64,000 nt of DNA, taken from positions 28,013,529-28,077,528 of the forward strand of contig NC_035174.2 of assembly GCF_001659605.2 (NCBI RefSeq), in the 5' to 3' direction. Shown piece after piece: positions 59,420-64,000 of this stretch (position 1 is the stretch's first letter; the number at the start of each line of letters is the position of its first letter). The notes below the pieces were generated by a model. The model was not told the origin of the DNA. It saw nothing but the letters and a program-made list of their open reading frames with translations, and did no database searches. Both the position numbers and the translations under genes were made by a program. This DNA comes from Manihot esculenta. Taxonomy: Eukaryota; Streptophyta; Magnoliopsida; Malpighiales; Euphorbiaceae.

Positions 59420-61752
59420 AACAACAGTCTCATAGATTGCAGTTAGTTTAGAATGTGGAAATTACAAATGAGCCACTATATTGTAGGCGATCTGCGAATA
59501 TTTTGAAATAGGATTTCTACCCCCATATTGAGGCATATCTCAGAATTTTTGAATTTTACGGTGATGTCAGATTAAGTTTTTTTTCACTAGATCATTATTT
59601 AATTACAGTATTGGTTGAGAGATGATGTCCAAAAATACACACATTTATGACCAGTGGAGAGTGTATAATTACTCCCCAGAACGTAGGTGTTATTTCGGGT
59701 CTGTCTATAGATGGAGATGTTGTTGTAGGTAACTCTGCTATAAATTGGATGATGTATTGTTAAGATCTGTTGGGTCTTGTACCTTCCGCTAATAAAATAT
59801 ATGGTAACTCTTTGCCATTAACTTGGTTAGTAAAAATTTTTAATGAGCTATCAAATGATGCTGATGAAGAAGTGGTCCAAAAATATGCATGTGCTTATAT
59901 TTTGCGAATTATAAGGAGTTCATTTTTCACTGATAGGAATCATATTAGGGTTGGCCTAATGTTTCTGCCTCTTATTGCTAATTTACATAGAGCCGGCATA
60001 TATAGTTGGAGTTCAGCTTGCCTTACTTGATTATATAGATAACTTTGTCGGGCCACTGATCTGAGAGTGTCTCAATTAGGTGTAGGGCAATCCTCCAGAT
60101 ATGGACATGAGACCGATTTATTTCAATAATACCATCTATCAATATACGAGATTCATATAACGATGTCCCACTTGGAAGTCGGTTAGTATTTTATGTTTAT
60201 TATGATATTATTATGTTTTGCATATGATGCATTCACATTAAATTCTAGAGGTTTTTTTTATAATAATTTCAGGTGGAGTAATGTACGACGTATCACTCAA
60301 GTCGTGACACATGTTTTGATAGAGATACGCTATAAATTTGACAGAATGGGCTATCCAGAGGTATTATATATAATATTTTATGCACTTTGATTAGTATGAT
60401 ATTTTTATGTTATTATAATAAATCTATTTTTTTCAAATAGTATGTGAGTTATATTCCGATAAACTCTTTGCATCATTACCATTGTATTGTATGCAATGAC
60501 GTGATATTTGGAGAGCAGTGATTCCCTTGATTTGCTTATAACATCAACTAGATAAAGTGTTGCGTCAATTCGGCATGCAACAATCAATATCAAATCTACC
60601 ATGCCAGCCAGTTAATCTTCACAATACATCTCTACGGTCATCTGATTGTAATTGGATTACAGTTCATGCGCGTTAAATTATCATATAAAAAGATAAATGA
60701 CAGAGGTTGGTTGAAGCAACATCATTAGATAGATAACTTCATTATCATTCAGAGTACCTGGAATGGTATAGAAGAGTTTTTTGTCGATGATATCGTATCG
60801 TGGTGCAGCTAGTGGCACAGTGGTAATATTTTATTATTCAATAAATTTTCATATGTTTATACTTATTTAAAATATCATTGTTTAATTATATAATGCCAAC
60901 ATGATGACGCTATCGATAATATTGATTTGATAAATTGACAATTTCCTAATCCGAGATACAATCTTATTGAAAAATAAATAACAGTTATGTTTTATGCCAT
61001 AGAGGAAGAGAAACGAATTACTGATATACCTACACCATAGTCTGCTCTTCAGATACAACCTATGCCAAATGACCCTGAAGAGCCTGTTGACCCGTCGAGG
61101 AGATCTAGGCGTAGACATAACTCACACCAATAAGCTGATGTTGATACACATACCGCTATCCCGACAAATATCATAATTCCGGCACCTGTTTCATTCCATA
61201 CTCATTGACCATTTAGTGAGGTTGGACAGTAATCAGCAGGACCTAGTGTTCCACAAGACAGTGGACCGGATTATACTATGTGGACCCATGGTAGTTATAT
61301 GCCATCACCTTATATAACCCGACGGAGTGGTCATTCCAATGTGTTGGTATTCAATATCATCCATTTCAAATGCAGACCTTGGTAGGTAGTACTTTTGATA
61401 CTTTTGTCCACATGCCAGCTCCGTTAATGCATTTTCAGCTCGATATTATGGGGATAATCCATCATCTATTATAGGAACACAACTATTCTCTGACAATTTT
61501 GTATAGTACAGATCGGGCCAACACTACTCTACTTTTGCATCTGATGATATCTTTTTATCATAACATTATACTACAACACAAGATATGAGGTCGGTGACTC
61601 CTGATTTTAATATTTCTATGACCTCCACAAATATTGATCATGTGGCTGCTGAAGTTGAGGGTACAAGCAATGACCGCCAGCCATATAGAACTAGACGTCT
61701 ACATGAAAAAAGGGGACGTCCATGTGCTACGAGAGGACATTTACATCTTTAG
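59420..61752 (+). pseudogene. Plant mobile domain (PMD/MAIN-like) pseudogene
   Basis: A degraded member of the transposon-related plant mobile domain family (annotated elsewhere as MAIN-like or 'phosphatase 7 long form homolog'). The core reads AYLRIFEFYGDVRLSFFSLD, then LITVLVERW, then a one-base shift to KTHTFMTSGECIITPQNVGV and ISGLSIDGDVVVG, which fits the family pattern VERWRPETHTF...GE.TITLQDV..L.GLP.DG. Next comes an open stretch of 86 codons (LPLTWLVKIFNELSNDADEE). More family-like pieces follow: YACAYILRIIRS, RVGLMFLPLIANL. Then NVRRITQVVTHVLIEIR and a C-terminal RPCATRGHLHL with a stop at 61,750. Multiple stops and frameshifts break it. Such genes are often carried by Mutator-like elements, but no terminal repeats were found. 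Confidence 0.72.
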
Positions 61753-62209
61753 CATTATTTTTTTACCTTAGCATTATTTTTTACTTTATCACTCATATAT
61801 ATATTACTTTATTTTTATTGCATCTCACAATTAATAATTATTTACATATATTTATTTATTTAATTTTTTATAGTTTCTATAACTCATAAATATTTATATT
61901 AATTATTTATAAATTAATTCTAATAAAAATAACAAAATAAAAAAATAAATATAAAAAATAAAATGTTATATTCTAAATAAATTAAAATAATTAATATTAT
62001 AATAATATTAATATAATTTTTATAATTATATTTATATAAATTTAATACATAATTAAATTAATTATATAAATTAATATATATGATAAATATAATATTATAT
62101 TATAAATTAAAATAATTAATATTAATATAATTTTTTAACTATAATTATATAAATTTAATATATAATTAAATTAATATAATAAAATATAAAAATTAAATAA
62201 ATACAATTT
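61753..62209. other. AT-rich 3' flank of the pseudogene
   Basis: This is nearly pure A/T with repeating 'aattaaattaat', 'attaatataat' and 'aaatttaatatata' phrases, some occurring as near-tandem copies of about 130 bases (compare 61,985 and 62,110). I see no coding sequence. Confidence 0.5.
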
Positions 62210-62400
62210 AAATTAATTGTGGCATTACTGCCCTACCGCACGTGGTAGGCTGTTTCTACTGCACATCAAAAGGCGGTACTGCCTACGTGCTTTTAATATG
62301 CGGTAGAGGGTGATTTTAGTGCAGTAAAATTTTATTTTTTAATTTATTTAAAAGAAATATTTTTATTTTTTTTAAAGTGCGGTAAATTTTATCCCACTTA
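62210..62400. repeat. GC-richer island with self-complementary segments
   Basis: In a very AT-rich setting this short island has balanced composition. 'gccctaccgcacgtggtagg' can pair with downstream 'tgcggtagaggg', and 'gcacgtggtaggc' with 'gcctacgtgc'. It lies about 450 bases after the mobile-domain pseudogene. It may be part of that element or of an unrelated repeat. No protein is readable. Confidence 0.45.
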
Positions 62401-64000
62401 AAAACACTTTTATTTTAATCCAAAAATATATTTTTTTTGAATCAGGATTTCAAAATTTCTTTTTTTTTAATCTTAAATAAGTAAAAAGCCCCGAAAAGAA
62501 GGCCCGTTGCACCATCTTCCTTCCATCGATCCGTAGCATCTAGAAGAACAAGAGATAAGAAATAGTTAGTTCTAACTCAATCATACTGCTTTATTATAAA
62601 AGATTAATTCAATTAAAATATTATTTTTTTCTTATTTCTTAATTTCATTTTTTAATTAAAATTTAATAGATTTTAAATATCTCATTAATAATATTATATT
62701 TACACTAATAACATCATATACATATATATAGTTAATTTTAATTATTAAATATAAAATTGTTATGTTTTTATTTTTTTAAATAGAATTGATTTTACTACTC
62801 TTTTTATTAATAATAATAATAAATAAACATTCAAATATTAACTAAATTTAGTAATTCATAAATTTTTAAATATTACAAGAAATATTATTAATTAATCTTA
62901 ATTTCAATGTTATTTTATTTTATTAAATATTATTATTATTTTAATATTATAATTATTATAAGCTATCATTATTACAATTACAAGTAATTTAAATATTTTA
63001 TCTTGTTAAAATATTTATTTGATAATGATATTTTAAATAAAATAATGTAACAAATAATACAAAAAATGAATTCAATTTCTTTTTTTTTCTTTCATTTACA
63101 TACTTTTATTGAATGTTAGCTAATTAAGATAAAATATTAGATTAATGTATTTAAACCTTTTTTTTTCAATTCTAACTAATATTTATATGGGAATTTTATA
63201 ATTTTTTTAAAAAATAATGCTTTTAACTATTAGTTAGAATTAGAATTATAAAATAATTAAAATTAAAAAAAATGGATATAATTGCAAAAACCAGAAAGAC
63301 AAAGGCAAATCAAGTAATCCAAAATGTAATCAGAAGTCTAGTGGTTTTTCCAAATCCTTGACTGTCTTGGCTTCTTATAATATTTTGATAATCCTTTCTT
63401 CATCTGGCTGCTCTTCACCTCTTCTTCTTCTTCTCTGCTAGAGATTGAACTTTTTGAGGTGTTTTCTGCAGAATTTTATGACTTCTTCATCCCTAAAATA
63501 AAAACCAAATGAAAATCCTAATTGCTTTATTCCTTCAATTCGCAAAAAATTATTTTAAATGTTGTCAAATTTAAACTTTAATATATCATTCGATAATAAT
63601 TTTAATGGTAATTTTCAGTATTTCAATTGAAGAGGTTAAAAAAAAGATTATAAAAAATTATTTTTTATAATATATGATTTTATTTATTTTTTAATTTAGT
63701 ATATGGTGGTTCAATTTGTATTAAAATAATAATTGGTGATAAAGAGTGCAATTTAAAAAATGTCAAAATTCTATAAAAGCCTAAATTCTGAATTTTTTTT
63801 ATGTTGAAGGCCCAAATTACATTAGAAGAAGCTGAATACATGCTGAAGATACAGAACTATATAAGGCCCAACCCAACAAAAACAAAGAAACCCCAAAGCT
63901 TAAGCCCAGACCTAAAGGTAGAAACCTTAGAGCTGCCTGGGAAAGGAATTTAGTCCTCTCATTGTCACCTTAGTGCAGTTGTACACCTTTTCTCTGATTG
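62401..64000. other. Terminal spacer, possible promoter of an off-window gene
   Basis: Mostly AT-rich. At 63,340-63,520 is a pyrimidine-rich patch (cttcttcttcttctctgcta) preceded by 'cttataatatt', which looks like a 5' leader but starts no supportable frame. The last 200 bases are more balanced. I find no gene that I can support. Confidence 0.35.

Noticed and set aside
1..64000. A novel multi-gene biological system, defence island, biosynthetic cluster or CRISPR array
   Set aside because: The eight genes belong to known, unrelated plant families and sit in an apparently conserved order. No spaced direct-repeat array, cluster-type enzyme set or unexplained conserved reading frame was found.
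1..64000. tRNA, rRNA or other structural RNA genes
   Set aside because: No cloverleaf-compatible A/B box pair or rRNA-like stretch was noticed by eye; a tRNAscan-SE and Infernal run would be needed to exclude small ones.

Overview
This is plant nuclear DNA: intron-rich genes with GT-AG splice sites, long AT-rich spacers, LTR and LINE remnants and many MITE-like repeats. The proteins are ordinary eudicot proteins. The repeat style would fit a Malpighiales/Euphorbiaceae genome such as cassava, but that is an impression, not a proof. I assembled all exons by hand from reading frame, splice sites and family conservation.

Layout. At 1-8,240 (+) is the 3' part of a Raf-like MAPKKK of the SIS8/EDR1 (B3) type; its 5' end lies outside the window. 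At 9,147-10,310 (+) is a plastid FKBP17-type immunophilin. At 11,750-15,580 (+) is a DUF1295 (steroid 5-alpha-reductase-like) membrane protein. At 17,156-24,519 (-) is golgin candidate 2. At 27,990-29,533 (-) is a RABA6 GTPase. At 43,061-43,579 (-) is an intronless EF-hand protein like CML27. At 45,509-50,111 (-) is thymidylate kinase with a likely mitochondrial presequence. At 54,681-55,581 (-) is a secreted thaumatin-like protein. Apart from thymidylate kinase, this gene order matches, from memory, Arabidopsis At1g18160-At1g18250, so the window is a conserved syntenic block inflated by transposons.

The spacers carry most of the unusual structure. Between RABA6 and the EF-hand gene lies an LTR retrotransposon nest (34,071-39,655): two solo LTRs with perfect 5-bp target duplications sit inside an older LTR, which itself interrupts a decayed gag-bearing element. 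A long foldback element lies at about 41,515-42,050. A compound inverted-repeat element sits in a thymidylate kinase intron. Two LINE remnants (52.4 kb +, 57.5 kb -) share the same large internal deletion. A decayed plant-mobile-domain gene occupies 59.4-61.75 kb. Several AT-rich MITE families recur across the window.

The genes do not form a pathway. They share only endomembrane, signalling and plastid housekeeping roles. I see no operon, CRISPR, phage or other novel multi-gene system; the window is best read as a conserved gene block plus transposon archaeology.
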